A stretch of 64,000 nt of DNA, from contig UGUC01000002.1 of assembly GCA_900455155.1 (NCBI GenBank), positions 248,001-312,000 of the forward strand, in the 5' to 3' direction. Origin of the DNA: Providencia stuartii. GTDB lineage: Bacteria > Pseudomonadota > Gammaproteobacteria > Enterobacterales > Enterobacteriaceae. This document shows, piece by piece, positions 49,793-59,419 of the stretch. Below the pieces are notes generated by a model. That model did no database searches. It worked only from the letters and a program-made list of their open reading frames with translations, and had not been told where the DNA came from. Both the position numbers and the translations under genes were made by a program. Positions within the stretch are counted from its first letter, which is position 1. Each line of letters opens with the position of its first letter.

Positions 49793-50479
49793 ATGAGGAA
49801 GTTACAACTTGCATCGTTAACATTTGCATTAATCAGCACGATGGGAAGTGCTTTTGCGTCAACTAACCAAGAGGGATATTACGGTTCCGCACGACTTTCT
49901 AAAGTGTGGCAAAAAGCGGATAGTATGGATACGAGTCTCCGCCCAGGGATTGGCCAGTTTGTTTCTGGTGATGATAAAGATGATTTCTACAATGCTTCTC
50001 TTGCAGCGGGTTATCAGTATGGTAATGGCTGGCGTACCGAAGGGGAGTATAGTTTTAATAAAAAAGCGGAGTACACCAGTGGCTCAACCGCTTTTTCAAC
50101 CAGCTTTAATCATCACAAAACGGAATCGCAGCGTTTAATGCTGAATGTTTATCGTGATTATGATATCTACCAAGGGATTTCAGTGTATGGCACCGTGGGA
50201 TTGGGTGTTGCAAAAGTGAAATCATCGGGATGGCAAGGTAATGCCGCACGTCAATATGGTAGCAATACTGACACTAACTTAGCGTACTCGATTGGCGCTG
50301 GTGTAAGTTACGAGCCTATTGATAAATTAAATTTTGACTTGGGATATCGTTATATTGATTTAGGGAAAATCGAAAGCGGTATGAATCGTTTTGCCAATGC
50401 GCGTGGCATACAGGATGAGCAGATGAAAGCGCACCTTAAGTCACAAGAGCTTGTGTTAGGCGTTAGATATCTATTTTAA
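49793..50479 (+). CDS. outer membrane beta-barrel protein
   Basis: A 228-residue protein. Signal peptide LQLASLTFALISTMGSAFA; the mature chain alternates polar and hydrophobic residues and ends with the outer-membrane C-terminal signature (LVLGVRYLF). Strands such as GYYGSARLSKVWQKAD, YNASLAAGYQYGNGWRTEGE and LNFDLGYRYIDLGKIE fit the opacity/OmpX-like small porin-fold group with about 8 strands. Role unknown: adhesion, serum resistance or permeability are possible in this group. Not present at this position in E. coli. Confidence 0.8.
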   Translation: MRKLQLASLTFALISTMGSAFASTNQEGYYGSARLSKVWQKADSMDTSLRPGIGQFVSGDDKDDFYNASLAAGYQYGNGWRTEGEYSFNKKAEYTSGSTAFSTSFNHHKTESQRLMLNVYRDYDIYQGISVYGTVGLGVAKVKSSGWQGNAARQYGSNTDTNLAYSIGAGVSYEPIDKLNFDLGYRYIDLGKIESGMNRFANARGIQDEQMKAHLKSQELVLGVRYLF

Positions 50480-50517
50480 TTTTTAACGTATTATTATTCA
50501 TTGGAATATGTCATACA

Positions 50518-50545
50518 AAAAGGGTTGGCGATTAGCCAACCCTTT
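50518..50545. terminator. bidirectional terminator
   Basis: AAAAGGGTTGGC, GATTA, GCCAACCCTTT between the convergent outer membrane gene and gpmA; the A- and T-runs suit both directions. Confidence 0.85.
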
Positions 50546-50562
50546 ACTTTATTTAACTTTAA

Positions 50563-51315
50563 TTATTTTGCTTTGCCTTGGTTGGCAACCGCTGCTTGTT
50601 TTGCAGCGATTTCATCTTGGTTGCCAAGATAGTAATGTTTGATTGGTTTCATGTTTTCATCAAACTCATAAACCAGTGGCACTGCTGTTGGGATATTGAG
50701 GTTAAGAATTTCTTCTTCGCCCATGTTATCCAAGTATTTTACCAGCGCACGCAGTGAGTTACCGTGAGCTGCAATAATCACTTTTTCACCCGCCGCAACA
50801 CGTGGTTTGATCTCTTGTTCCCAGTAAGGCACAACACGCTCAATGGTTGTTGCTAAGCTTTCTGTTACTGGCAGTTCCTCGCTAGACAGTTTTGCATAGC
50901 GTGGATCGTGGCCTGGGAAACGTTCGTCATCTTTTGTTAGCTCAGGTGGCGTGATGGCAAAACCACGGCGCCAGAGTTTAACTTGCTCATCACCATATTT
51001 AGCCGCAGTTTCTGATTTATCTAGACCTTGCAGTGCACCATAGTGACGCTCATTTAGTTTCCAGCTCTTTTCAACAGGCAGCCATTGCTGATCAACCTGA
51101 TCAAGGATGTTCCATAAGGTATGGATAGCACGTTTCAGAACTGAGGTATAGGCGAAATCAAAGACAAAGCCTTCATCTTTCAGCAGTTGGCCTGCATTTT
51201 TTGCTTCTTCACGGCCTTTGTCTGACAGCTCAACATCAGTCCAGCCAGTGAAACGGTTCTCTTTGTTCCACTCGCTCTCACCGTGTCTTACCAAAACCAG
51301 TTTAGTTACAGCCAT
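50563..51315 (-). CDS. gpmA: 2,3-bisphosphoglycerate-dependent phosphoglycerate mutase
   Basis: Glycolytic mutase of 250 residues interconverting 3- and 2-phosphoglycerate. [19 protein letters not shown] carries the phosphorylated His, [16 protein letters not shown] and [17 protein letters not shown] the other catalytic residues. Normal length; intact. GGAG upstream of ATG 51315. Confidence 0.98.
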   Translation of the reverse strand: MAVTKLVLVRHGESEWNKENRFTGWTDVELSDKGREEAKNAGQLLKDEGFVFDFAYTSVLKRAIHTLWNILDQVDQQWLPVEKSWKLNERHYGALQGLDKSETAAKYGDEQVKLWRRGFAITPPELTKDDERFPGHDPRYAKLSSEELPVTESLATTIERVVPYWEQEIKPRVAAGEKVIIAAHGNSLRALVKYLDNMGEEEILNLNIPTAVPLVYEFDENMKPIKHYYLGNQDEIAAKQAAVANQGKAK

Positions 51316-51486
51316 AGCTTAAACTCCTATCAGTACATTCAAATTAAAATGAATCATTGCTGACTTACATTATAGGGATAGTCAATCCGAACGCTAGTCA
51401 CAACTGATGTTTTACCCAAACCAAATCAAAAAAGTGATAGTCAGTCGGTTATTTGGATAAAAATCGTACCTTAATCAGCTTGTTTT

Positions 51487-52317
51487 TTATCCAGCAACCA
51501 TTTTGACTGGGTAAGTAAAAAATAACAGATGCAATAGATTTAACCCGAAGTGAAACGATACAGCAAGCCATAATTTGCCACTCCACATCCATGCTAGTCC
51601 ATAAATAATCCCTGCAAGGGTCGCAAAAAGGATCAGCAACGGGCCTCCCGCGAAATGCACAGCCCCAAACACTAAGGCACACACGACTAATGCAAGATAA
51701 GGGGAGCCAAACCATTGAGTGAGGCGCTGCTGGAGATAGCCACGAAATAATGCTTCTTCGGCTAATGAGACAAATAATAAATTGCAAATAATAAATGCAG
51801 GTAACCAAGTCGGCAAATGCCACTCAAAACCTAGTCCTCCCGCAATGGCAGCAACAACCAATAACATAGGAACGGCAATGATCAGTAACCACCATTGCCA
51901 AGGTTTTGCTGTTTTGGGGGCTTGAGCTGAAAATAGGCTGGGGAGACAAAATAACAAAACAAAAGGAACCAAGGCCTTATCAAAGTTAAAGTACATGGTA
52001 AATGGTCTGCTTTGCTCGCCAACAATCACGCTATCGAGGTATTTGAGGTTATGAAATCCTGGGAAAAAATGAATCAATAGGCCTACAGCGCAGATAACAA
52101 GCGTGACCTCGCTAATAACTTTGACCCAGACATGATATTGAAAGCGCCAACCTATCACGCCAATGACAGTAATGGCGACAAATAAGAGAATTGCTTGCCA
52201 ACTTAGTACACCCGTAAATAGTGCTATTGTTGTCGCAAGTAAGAGTAAAAATGTGGCAATAAATCGATGCGTTGCAAGTATTGTGAGTGAAGCCGCCAAA
52301 ATAAACCAACTGGCCAT
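51487..52317 (-). CDS. CPBP family intramembrane metalloprotease
   Basis: A 276-residue membrane protein with about eight helices. The C-terminal CPBP (Abi) domain has the Glu-Glu-x3-Arg motif in LAEEALFRGYLQQRL, then VFGAVHFAGGP and SFHFGLNLLHLLF. Such proteins are Rce1-like proteases that cut within the membrane; bacterial members are linked to bacteriocin self-immunity or protein processing. No bacteriocin gene is visible nearby. Confidence 0.85.
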   Translation of the reverse strand: MASWFILAASLTILATHRFIATFLLLLATTIALFTGVLSWQAILLFVAITVIGVIGWRFQYHVWVKVISEVTLVICAVGLLIHFFPGFHNLKYLDSVIVGEQSRPFTMYFNFDKALVPFVLLFCLPSLFSAQAPKTAKPWQWWLLIIAVPMLLVVAAIAGGLGFEWHLPTWLPAFIICNLLFVSLAEEALFRGYLQQRLTQWFGSPYLALVVCALVFGAVHFAGGPLLILFATLAGIIYGLAWMWSGKLWLAVSFHFGLNLLHLLFFTYPVKMVAG

Positions 52318-52529
52318 ACGTTGTTCCTAAAATCTATTCGAATTATTTAAAGCGGCACAGTGTAATTGTTTTCAGTTATTTTCCGAGGAAAAAGCACAGC
52401 TATTGGTCTGGAATGATAAAAAATTAATATAAATAAACAGGTTATATAGCTGAGTATTAAGTGTGCGAACTAATCATTAGATTAATTTAGGTCGATAATC
52501 GAACATTATCGACCCCAATGATGGCGCGG

Positions 52530-54014
52530 TTAGACCGTTTGTTGCTCGACAGTTTCTATGTCATAACGATATTTGCCGTTATCAGGAACAAACTTCAATC
52601 GATGGGTAATGCAAGTTGGCGCATCTTCTTGATGGTGAGTAACAAAAAGAAGCTGAGTCGTGCCTTGGCTGAGCATTACATCAATAAAACGTAGGACTAA
52701 TAAACGGTTTAAACCATCTAGCCCTTGAAGTGGCTCATCTAAAATCAAAACAGCCGGATGTTTGACTAAGGCGCGTGCGATAAGCACAAGTCGTTGCTGA
52801 CCCCATGATAAGCTATGGAAAGGTTGTTGTGCTGTTTGTGAGGGAAAACCGAGTAGGGCTAGCCACTCATAAGCCAGTTGAATTTGGCGATCAGAAGGTG
52901 TCTGATATAAACCAATTGAGTCGTGGAACCCAGAGATGATCACATTAATCACGCTAGTCGCGACGCGGTACTCTTGATGAATGCTGTTACTAACATAACC
53001 AATATGGCGTTTGATATCCCAAATCGTCTCTCCTGTGCCTCTGCGACGACCAAATAGCGTTAAATCATTACTATAGCCTTGAGGATGATCTCCGGTAATT
53101 AGGCTTAATAGCGTGGATTTCCCTGCACCGTTTTCGCCGATAATTTGCCAATGCTCACTGGGATTAACCTGCCAGTTCAAACCATGCAAAATCGGTTTGT
53201 CGTTATAGCTGACCACGCCGTTTTTCAAAATAACCCGTGGAATATCGCTAGGAAGTGGGGCTTCAGCCGTTGGATCTTCCATTTCAGGGATAGTGAGATG
53301 TTTTAAGCTTTCGCTATGTTGAAGCTGGGTGATTAACGTGTTAGCAAGTACTGACTCACGGCTGCCTGATAAAGTCAGTTTGCAGTCGGCTAATACGCCC
53401 ATATTGTCAATAAAGTCGGGTAACTCATCAAATCGGTTCAGGATCAATACAATTGTTAACCCTTTTTCAGATAAGCTGCTAAGTAACTCGCTCAGATTAT
53501 TTCGTGAATAGACATCAAGGCCATCAAAAGGCTCATCAAGCACTAATAAATCAGGTTCCCCCATAAGGGTTTGGCAGAGTAAAACTTTGCGTGTTTCCCC
53601 TGTTGACAGATATTTAAAGCGTCTAGAAAGCAGATCGTGAATGCCAAATTTTGTGGCCAGTTCAAGACAGTATTCATTGTCTCGGTGGTGGAGTTGGATA
53701 ATTTCAGCGGCGGTATATCCGGTATCGTCTTCATCTTCACTAAGCAGATCCGTGTTATTACGCTGCCACTCTTCATTAATCATGTTTTGCAGTTGTTCGA
53801 AAGAGAGGCGAACGGGAGATACAAAGCTATTTTCCACAATACCTGAGAGTGGTTTTAGTTCCCCTGATAACGCTTTTGCAAGTGATGACTTACCACTACC
53901 ATTGGCCCCAATAAACGCCCAACTTTCATGCTGATTAATGGCTAATTCAGGAATATCCAGTGTTTGTGTGTCACTGAGCTTAAAGCTGCTGTGACGAAGG
54001 GTGATTGCTTTCAT
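52530..54014 (-). CDS. modF: molybdate ABC-type ATP-binding protein ModF
   Basis: A 494-residue protein with two ABC ATPase domains. First domain: Walker A FIGANGSGKSSLA, signature YLSTGETRKVLL, Walker B LLVLDEPFDGLD. Second: IIGENGAGKSTLL, SLSWGQQRLVLI, LILDEPLQGLD. Belongs to the photorepair/ModF group; encoded next to modE and proposed to work with molybdate uptake, though its exact role is unclear. Confidence 0.95.
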   Translation of the reverse strand: MKAITLRHSSFKLSDTQTLDIPELAINQHESWAFIGANGSGKSSLAKALSGELKPLSGIVENSFVSPVRLSFEQLQNMINEEWQRNNTDLLSEDEDDTGYTAAEIIQLHHRDNEYCLELATKFGIHDLLSRRFKYLSTGETRKVLLCQTLMGEPDLLVLDEPFDGLDVYSRNNLSELLSSLSEKGLTIVLILNRFDELPDFIDNMGVLADCKLTLSGSRESVLANTLITQLQHSESLKHLTIPEMEDPTAEAPLPSDIPRVILKNGVVSYNDKPILHGLNWQVNPSEHWQIIGENGAGKSTLLSLITGDHPQGYSNDLTLFGRRRGTGETIWDIKRHIGYVSNSIHQEYRVATSVINVIISGFHDSIGLYQTPSDRQIQLAYEWLALLGFPSQTAQQPFHSLSWGQQRLVLIARALVKHPAVLILDEPLQGLDGLNRLLVLRFIDVMLSQGTTQLLFVTHHQEDAPTCITHRLKFVPDNGKYRYDIETVEQQTV

Positions 54015-54181
54015 GCCACTTCCTTATTTTTGTCATTATTTTTGTCGTTATTTACCTGTCACCTCAACAAATAATCATGATTACAGATAAAGTCAATCAT
54101 TCACTGGAGAAAGGCGCACAAAAAACAAGCTTGCACTTATCTATTGGTGAGGAAATGGCGTATTTAGATAAGTGCACGTGG

Positions 54182-54973
54182 TTAGCATAGTGTGGCAATA
54201 ATCACTTGATCGGCATTAAATAGCGCTGTGACATTATCGTTGAGCTGCAATTGTTGGCTATCGACTTCTTGGTTACTGAGGGTAGAGCATAGGCTCTCAC
54301 CACCTAATAGGGTCACGATCACTTCACTGTTTTCTTGACCACGTTCAAGTGCGGTTATCTTCCCAGCGAGTTGATTGTCAAATTCACTATTTTTTATTGG
54401 TTGCTTCGTCAATTTTATCCAAGGTGCTTTAATCAGAGCGAGTACTTCCTTACCTTCAGTAAGGCGTAGACGGTTGGCACTCTGTTCTGTAAGAGCGGCA
54501 TTAATGATGGTTTTATTGTCGGCCAATAACACTTGGACATGTTGTTGAACTTGGTGATGGTCACGAGCAATCAGAGTACCAAAAAACTGATTACGCGCGC
54601 TGGTTTGCAATGAAAAACGGGAAATCGCGGCTAGAAGACTATCAAGAGGTAATGTGTCTTCTTTGAGAACATCAAATGCTTTTTGCTGAATTTGTGCCAG
54701 TAAGTCGTATAGCTGTAGCAGTCTTTCCCCATAGTGGGTCAATGTTGTGCCACCACCACCTTTACCGCCAGTGGCTCTATCCACTAAAATATCGTCAGCA
54801 AGCTGGTTCATTTCATTGATAGCATCCCAGGCACTTTTATAGCTGATCCCAGCCAATTTAGCACCTTGGCTAATAGAGCCTGTTGCTTTGATTTGCTTGA
54901 GCAATGAAATTCGGCGAGGGTCTGCAAATAAACTCCCTTGTAGCTTTAGTGTCAGTAAGATTTCTGCTTGCAT
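54182..54973 (-). CDS. modE: molybdate-responsive transcriptional regulator ModE
   Basis: A 263-residue regulator that binds DNA when loaded with molybdate and represses modABC. N-terminal winged helix with RISLLKQIKATGSISQGAKL and KSAWDAINEMNQLADD; the GGKGGGGTTLTHYGERLL turn is diagnostic. Two C-terminal MOP domains bind oxyanion (TSARNQFFGTL and ITALERGQENSEVIVTLLGG). Start at ATG 54973, MQAEILLTLKLQGSLF. A ModE-type operator lies before modA. Confidence 0.96.
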   Translation of the reverse strand: MQAEILLTLKLQGSLFADPRRISLLKQIKATGSISQGAKLAGISYKSAWDAINEMNQLADDILVDRATGGKGGGGTTLTHYGERLLQLYDLLAQIQQKAFDVLKEDTLPLDSLLAAISRFSLQTSARNQFFGTLIARDHHQVQQHVQVLLADNKTIINAALTEQSANRLRLTEGKEVLALIKAPWIKLTKQPIKNSEFDNQLAGKITALERGQENSEVIVTLLGGESLCSTLSNQEVDSQQLQLNDNVTALFNADQVIIATLC

Positions 54974-55219
54974 AAATATAACCCTTCCTATCAGATTGAA
55001 TATACTCAAGTTGTACTTTGTATTAGTGAGAGTATATAAATAAACTGTCATCGCGACGCTTAATAAAAAAGCACGTTTAGTGTGTCGTTAGAAATAGAAT
55101 TTGTCTACAATAGTGACAGCTATCCCGCTATTATATACGTTATTATTTAAATTCAGCTTTATTTTCCCTCGTCAGCGCATCAGTTGGCTGGTGGGCACAG
55201 TATCACTGAAGAGGCTTTA

Positions 55220-55369
55220 ATGTTAGAAATTTTAAAAAGCATGGGCTTTGCCCTGTTGATGGTTCCCGTTGTGATGTTTTTGATTATGGGGCTAATTTAC
55301 GGCCTCGGGGCTTTCTTTAATCTGCTATCTAAAGCTCACGTTCCGCACCATCATACAGAGAAGGAATAA
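55220..55369 (+). CDS. acrZ: AcrZ, small AcrAB-TolC efflux modulator
   Basis: A 49-residue single-helix protein, [20 protein letters not shown] then [17 protein letters not shown] and a His-rich tail. Sequence pattern and location between modE and modA match AcrZ (formerly YbhT), which binds the drug pump AcrB. An ORF extends 12 codons upstream without support. Confidence 0.93.
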   Translation: MLEILKSMGFALLMVPVVMFLIMGLIYGLGAFFNLLSKAHVPHHHTEKE

Positions 55370-55555
55370 CCCTCCTCCCTATTTAAGTTCGCCTGTTTTT
55401 TAGTGGTATACTGAGAAACAGGCAACTCTATCTATTTGTCTTTGGTTGATACGCTTTTAAAGCAAGTCTCCCCCTCACTTTTCTGCTTCTGGTATAAGTT
55501 TTGATGCAATTCATTGCGCTAGCACACTTTTCTGCACGCGATGACTTTAAGTTAT

Positions 55556-55579
55556 CGTTATATCCTGTTATATATAGCG
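55556..55579. promoter_or_regulatory. ModE operator of modABC
   Basis: CGTTATAT, eight bases, TATAGCG: the 24-base element has the same length and nearly the same ends as the E. coli modA operator (CGTTATAT ... ACATAACG). It is 27 bases before the modA ATG, fitting repression by molybdate-loaded ModE. Confidence 0.8.
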
Positions 55580-55606
55580 TGATAACTAATATTAGGGTGG
55601 ACTGAA

Positions 55607-56377
55607 ATGAAAAAAAATTTGATCACGTTGTTGGCGGGTGTCACGATAACACTTTCTATGGCAAGCCATACGGTTGCAGCAGAGAAAATAACTGTTTTTG
55701 CTGCCGCCTCTTTGACAAATGCGATGAATGAAATTTCTGAACAATATCAGAAAGAAAACAAAGTAGAAGTTGTCTCATCATATGCATCATCATCGACACT
55801 TGCTCGTCAAATTGAGCAAGGAGCGCCTGCAAATCTATTTATTTCTGCCGATCAGCAATGGATGAATTATGCTATTGATAAGCATTTGATGGTTGAAAAC
55901 ACGCGCTACACTTTATTAGGTAATGAGTTGGTATTGATCGCACCCAAAGATTCCAAAATTGAAAAGGTGGAGATCAATAAACAAACGGATTGGAAAAAGC
56001 TGCTTGATGGCGGCCGTCTGGCGGTAGGCGATCCGGAGCATGTTCCTGTTGGGATTTATGCGAAAGAAGCATTGAGCTATTTAGGGGCATGGGATACGGT
56101 CAATCCGTTATTAGCACGTACCAATAATGTGCGTAGTGGTATGGCCTTGGTTGAACGCGATGAAGCGCCTTTAGGGATAGTGTATGGCTCCGATGCCGTT
56201 GCTAGCCAAAAAGTCAAAGTCGTTGGTATTTTTCCAGCAGACTCGCACAAACCCGTTGAATATCCAATGGCTATTGTGAAAGACCAAGATAATCAAGCAA
56301 CTCGTGACTTTTATGAATATTTGAAAACGCCAGCCGCTTCAGAAGTATTCAAACGTTACGGTTTCACCCCACGTTAA
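55607..56377 (+). CDS. modA: molybdate-binding periplasmic protein ModA
   Basis: Substrate-binding protein of the molybdate ABC importer, 256 residues. Signal peptide LITLLAGVTITLSMASHTVA; then ITVFAAASLTNAMNEIS, SSYASSSTLARQIEQGAPAN, VGDPEHVPVGIYAKEAL and LGIVYGSDAV, which line the oxyanion site. AGGGTGG upstream. Confidence 0.96.
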   Translation: MKKNLITLLAGVTITLSMASHTVAAEKITVFAAASLTNAMNEISEQYQKENKVEVVSSYASSSTLARQIEQGAPANLFISADQQWMNYAIDKHLMVENTRYTLLGNELVLIAPKDSKIEKVEINKQTDWKKLLDGGRLAVGDPEHVPVGIYAKEALSYLGAWDTVNPLLARTNNVRSGMALVERDEAPLGIVYGSDAVASQKVKVVGIFPADSHKPVEYPMAIVKDQDNQATRDFYEYLKTPAASEVFKRYGFTPR

Positions 56378-56389
56378 GGGATTTTAGTA

Positions 56390-57085
56390 TTGCAGATGTT
56401 AAGTGCTTATGAATGGGAAGCCATCTACCTGAGCTTAAAAGTTTCAAGTGTGGCAGTCATGTTTAGTTTGCCACTAGGTATTTTGGTTGCATGGGTATTG
56501 GTGCGTTGTCATTTCCCCGGCAAAACACTGCTGGATAGTATTATCCATCTACCATTGGTGTTACCGCCAGTGGTAGTGGGGTATTTATTATTGATCAGTA
56601 TGGGACGCCGCGGTTTTATTGGGGAATGGCTGTATAGCTGGTTTGGGTTTAGCTTTACGTTTAGCTGGCGCGGTGCCGCATTGGCCTCCGCCGTGGTGGC
56701 TTTTCCATTGATGGTGCGGGCGATCCGTTTAGCGCTCGAAGCCGTTGATCGTAAACTTGAGCAAGCGGCTCGAACATTAGGCGCGACGCCATTACGTGTC
56801 TTTTTTACGATAACTATCCCATTATCACTGCCCGGTATTATTGTGGGAACGGTATTAGCATTTGCACGCTCATTAGGGGAGTTTGGGGCGACTATCACCT
56901 TTGTATCGAATATTCCCGGAGAAACACAAACCATCCCACTTGCGATGTATACCTTAATTGAAACACCGGGGGCGGAAGTGGATGCAGCCCGCTTGTGTGT
57001 GATTGCTATTATCTTGGCATTAATTTCACTATTAGTTTCAGAATGGCTGACCCGTTGGGGCAAAAAGCGATTGGGGGTAGCCTGA
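56390..57085 (+). CDS. modB: molybdate ABC transporter permease ModB
   Basis: A 231-residue membrane permease with five or six helices. EAA loop [20 protein letters not shown] couples to ModC, and [20 protein letters not shown] is conserved. TTG 56390 lies 9 bases after AAGGGA; ATG 56396 is the alternative. It follows modA by 12 bases. Confidence 0.95.
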   Translation: MQMLSAYEWEAIYLSLKVSSVAVMFSLPLGILVAWVLVRCHFPGKTLLDSIIHLPLVLPPVVVGYLLLISMGRRGFIGEWLYSWFGFSFTFSWRGAALASAVVAFPLMVRAIRLALEAVDRKLEQAARTLGATPLRVFFTITIPLSLPGIIVGTVLAFARSLGEFGATITFVSNIPGETQTIPLAMYTLIETPGAEVDAARLCVIAIILALISLLVSEWLTRWGKKRLGVA

Positions 57086-57086
57086 T

Positions 57087-58161
57087 ATGTTAGAGCTGGA
57101 TTTTTCACAGCAGCTTGGTGAGTTAGCGCTTGAAGTGAATACCTCGCTACCGACAGAGAGCATTACTGCCATATTTGGGTTATCTGGAGCAGGGAAGACC
57201 TCATTAATTAATGTGATAGGGGGGCTAACCAAGCCTAATCGAGGGCGTATTGTGCTCAATGGACGGACGCTGGTCGATATCGAAAAAGGCATCTGCTTGC
57301 CGCCCGAAAAGCGCCATATTGGCTATGTCTTTCAAGATGCACGGCTATTTCCCCATTATCGAGTCAAGAATAATTTACGTTATGGTATGGCTCCCGAAAT
57401 GAAAGGGCGCTTCGATGAAATTGTGACGTTGTTAGGCATTGAAAAACTTCTAAATCGTTTTCCTATTACATTATCAGGTGGGGAAAAAACAGCGTGTTGC
57501 TATTGGCCGCGCACTGTTAACCGCACCTGAAATTTTATTGATGGATGAGCCATTAGCTTCTCTTGATTTACCGCGTAAACGTGAGCTACTACCGTATTTA
57601 GAAAAACTGTCTCAAGATGTCAAAATCCCTATTTTATATGTCAGCCATAGCTTAGATGAGATTTTACGCCTTGCCGATAAAGTGATTGTGATGGCACAAG
57701 GTAAAGTTAAAGCTTTTGGAGCATTAGAGGAGGTGTGGGCAAGCAGTGCATTGCGTCCTTGGCTCCAACAAGAGACATTAAGTAGCGTGTTAAATGTGAT
57801 ATGTCATGGTCACCACCCTGACTATGAGATGACTGCGGTGATTGTGGGCAGTCAAAAATTATGGATCCCGCGTATTGATACAGAAAGAGGCGGGCAGTTG
57901 CGTTTACGCATTGATGCCTCTGATGTGTCTTTAGTATTAGAAAAGCCACAGGTCAGCAGTATCCGTAATATTTTATCAGCAGAAGTGGTTGAATGGATTG
58001 AAGATGGCGAGCAGGTGGATGTGAAGCTTGATTTAGGCGAACAGCATTATTTATGGGCGCGTATCACACGTTGGGCGCGTGACGAATTGTCTATTCGCAA
58101 AGGTCGTCGAGTTTATGCACAGGTTAAAAGTGTTTCATTAAGCCGCCATTACACATCATAA
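57087..58161 (+). CDS. modC: molybdate ABC transporter ATPase ModC (one frameshift)
   Basis: ATPase of the molybdate importer, about 357 residues. Walker [16 protein letters not shown], signature [16 protein letters not shown], Walker [12 protein letters not shown], switch [16 protein letters not shown], and a C-terminal MOP domain. The A6 run at 57484-57489, inside the signature motif, should be A5. Corrected, the protein has the normal length, so this is probably a sequence error. Confidence 0.95.
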
Positions 58162-58230
58162 CAGTACGTTAGCTGATATCTAAAGTCATGCCGCTTGAGT
58201 GAACAGCATAAAGTGGCAAAATGAGTTAAT

Positions 58231-58255
58231 TAGGGGGCTTATTATTGGCCCCCTA
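58231..58255. terminator. hairpin between modC and ybhA
   Basis: TAGGGGGC, TTATTATTG, GCCCCCTA: a strong 8-bp stem between convergent genes, without a good T-tract on either side. Confidence 0.6.
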
Positions 58256-58265
58256 ATAGATAAAA

Positions 58266-59084
58266 TTACAATACGTATTTATGGATCACTTCAGCGATAC
58301 CCGGTTGGGTGTTATCACGTGTAACCAGTTTTGCTTGTTGTTTGATTTCATCGACCGCTTGGCCCATAGCAACACCTAGTCCAGCCGTTGTTAACATGCT
58401 TAAATCGTTAAAGTTATCACCAAAAGCAACCACATCATTCATGGTCATACCCTGTGATTCAACCCACTGTTTTAGTCGTTGGCCTTTGCTGTTTCCTTTG
58501 CGGCCGACGTCGACTTGATCAGCCCATGACCATTCACATTCCAAGCCAAAATCATCTTCAATACCGCGAACAACCTCTTTGAGCTGATCGATATTTTCTG
58601 AACTGACGGCAAATTTCCAAATAGATTGATAATCATGTAAGACATCAGCATAGTTTTCGACAAACTGAATATTAGGACGTTGAGCCACTGGCAGGGTTTC
58701 TGCCCAACTTAGCGTCCTTTTGATCCCTTCTGTCGGTGCGTTGTATAGCATGGCATCATCAACATACATTAAATGTTGAATATCGGTGCCACGCAGCCTT
58801 TCAATCATTTGTGTTGCTGATTCGAGTGTCATAGGGTCTGAAGAAAGAACTTTTTTACCTAAATAATCATAAAGATAAGTACCATTGCAGCAAATTGCAG
58901 GGGTATCAAGGTTAAGCTCTTGGTAGAAAGGATGAATGGCAACATGATGGCGCCCTGTCACAATCAACACTTTAACGCCTTGGCGACGTGCTTCATTTAA
59001 TGCAGCAAGCGATTCGGGCAAAATTTTCTTTTGAGGATCAAGCAGTGTTCCATCAAGATCGAGCGCAATAACGCGGTATGACAT
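58266..59084 (-). CDS. ybhA: HAD-type pyridoxal phosphate phosphatase YbhA
   Basis: Cof-type HAD phosphatase of 272 residues. VIALDLDGTLLDPQKK holds the nucleophile Asp, VLIVTGRHH motif II, KGNSKGQRLKQWVES the Lys and VAFGDNFNDLSMLTTAG the metal-binding motif. YbhA in E. coli dephosphorylates pyridoxal phosphate and sugar phosphates. ATG 59084 has GGAGCC upstream. Confidence 0.93.
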   Translation of the reverse strand: MSYRVIALDLDGTLLDPQKKILPESLAALNEARRQGVKVLIVTGRHHVAIHPFYQELNLDTPAICCNGTYLYDYLGKKVLSSDPMTLESATQMIERLRGTDIQHLMYVDDAMLYNAPTEGIKRTLSWAETLPVAQRPNIQFVENYADVLHDYQSIWKFAVSSENIDQLKEVVRGIEDDFGLECEWSWADQVDVGRKGNSKGQRLKQWVESQGMTMNDVVAFGDNFNDLSMLTTAGLGVAMGQAVDEIKQQAKLVTRDNTQPGIAEVIHKYVL

Positions 59085-59419
59085 AAACGGCTCCACGTGA
59101 TTTGAGGTTACATATGCCTTAATGAGTGGCCATATGATGGTTTTTGTCGTTGTCAGCTAAACAGAAAGGGATCTGTTAGCCTGATAATAATCCAGTGCTA
59201 AAATAATTTTATCATCTTAGCGGATATTGCAGATTAACTAAAGTGGCGCAGAATGAATCGAGTCAGGTTATTGGTAATCTGTTGTTTTAATCATTTTGAG
59301 ATAATTTAGTGGCGCGATGTATTGAAAAGAGGGGGATTGCTTGTTATTCGCTAGTCTATCCTGAGATTAACCGTCATAATGGAAGAAGATATTTTTATCA
59401 TGAATCATAAGGAGACAGG
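59085..59419. promoter_or_regulatory. divergent ybhA / pgl promoter region
   Basis: 335 bases with no gene. AAGGAGACAGG right before 59420 is the pgl ribosome-binding site. I see no confident operator. Confidence 0.4.

Noticed and set aside
56509..57108. 199-codon minus-strand ORF over modB
   Set aside because: It is a shadow of the intact, strongly conserved modB frame.
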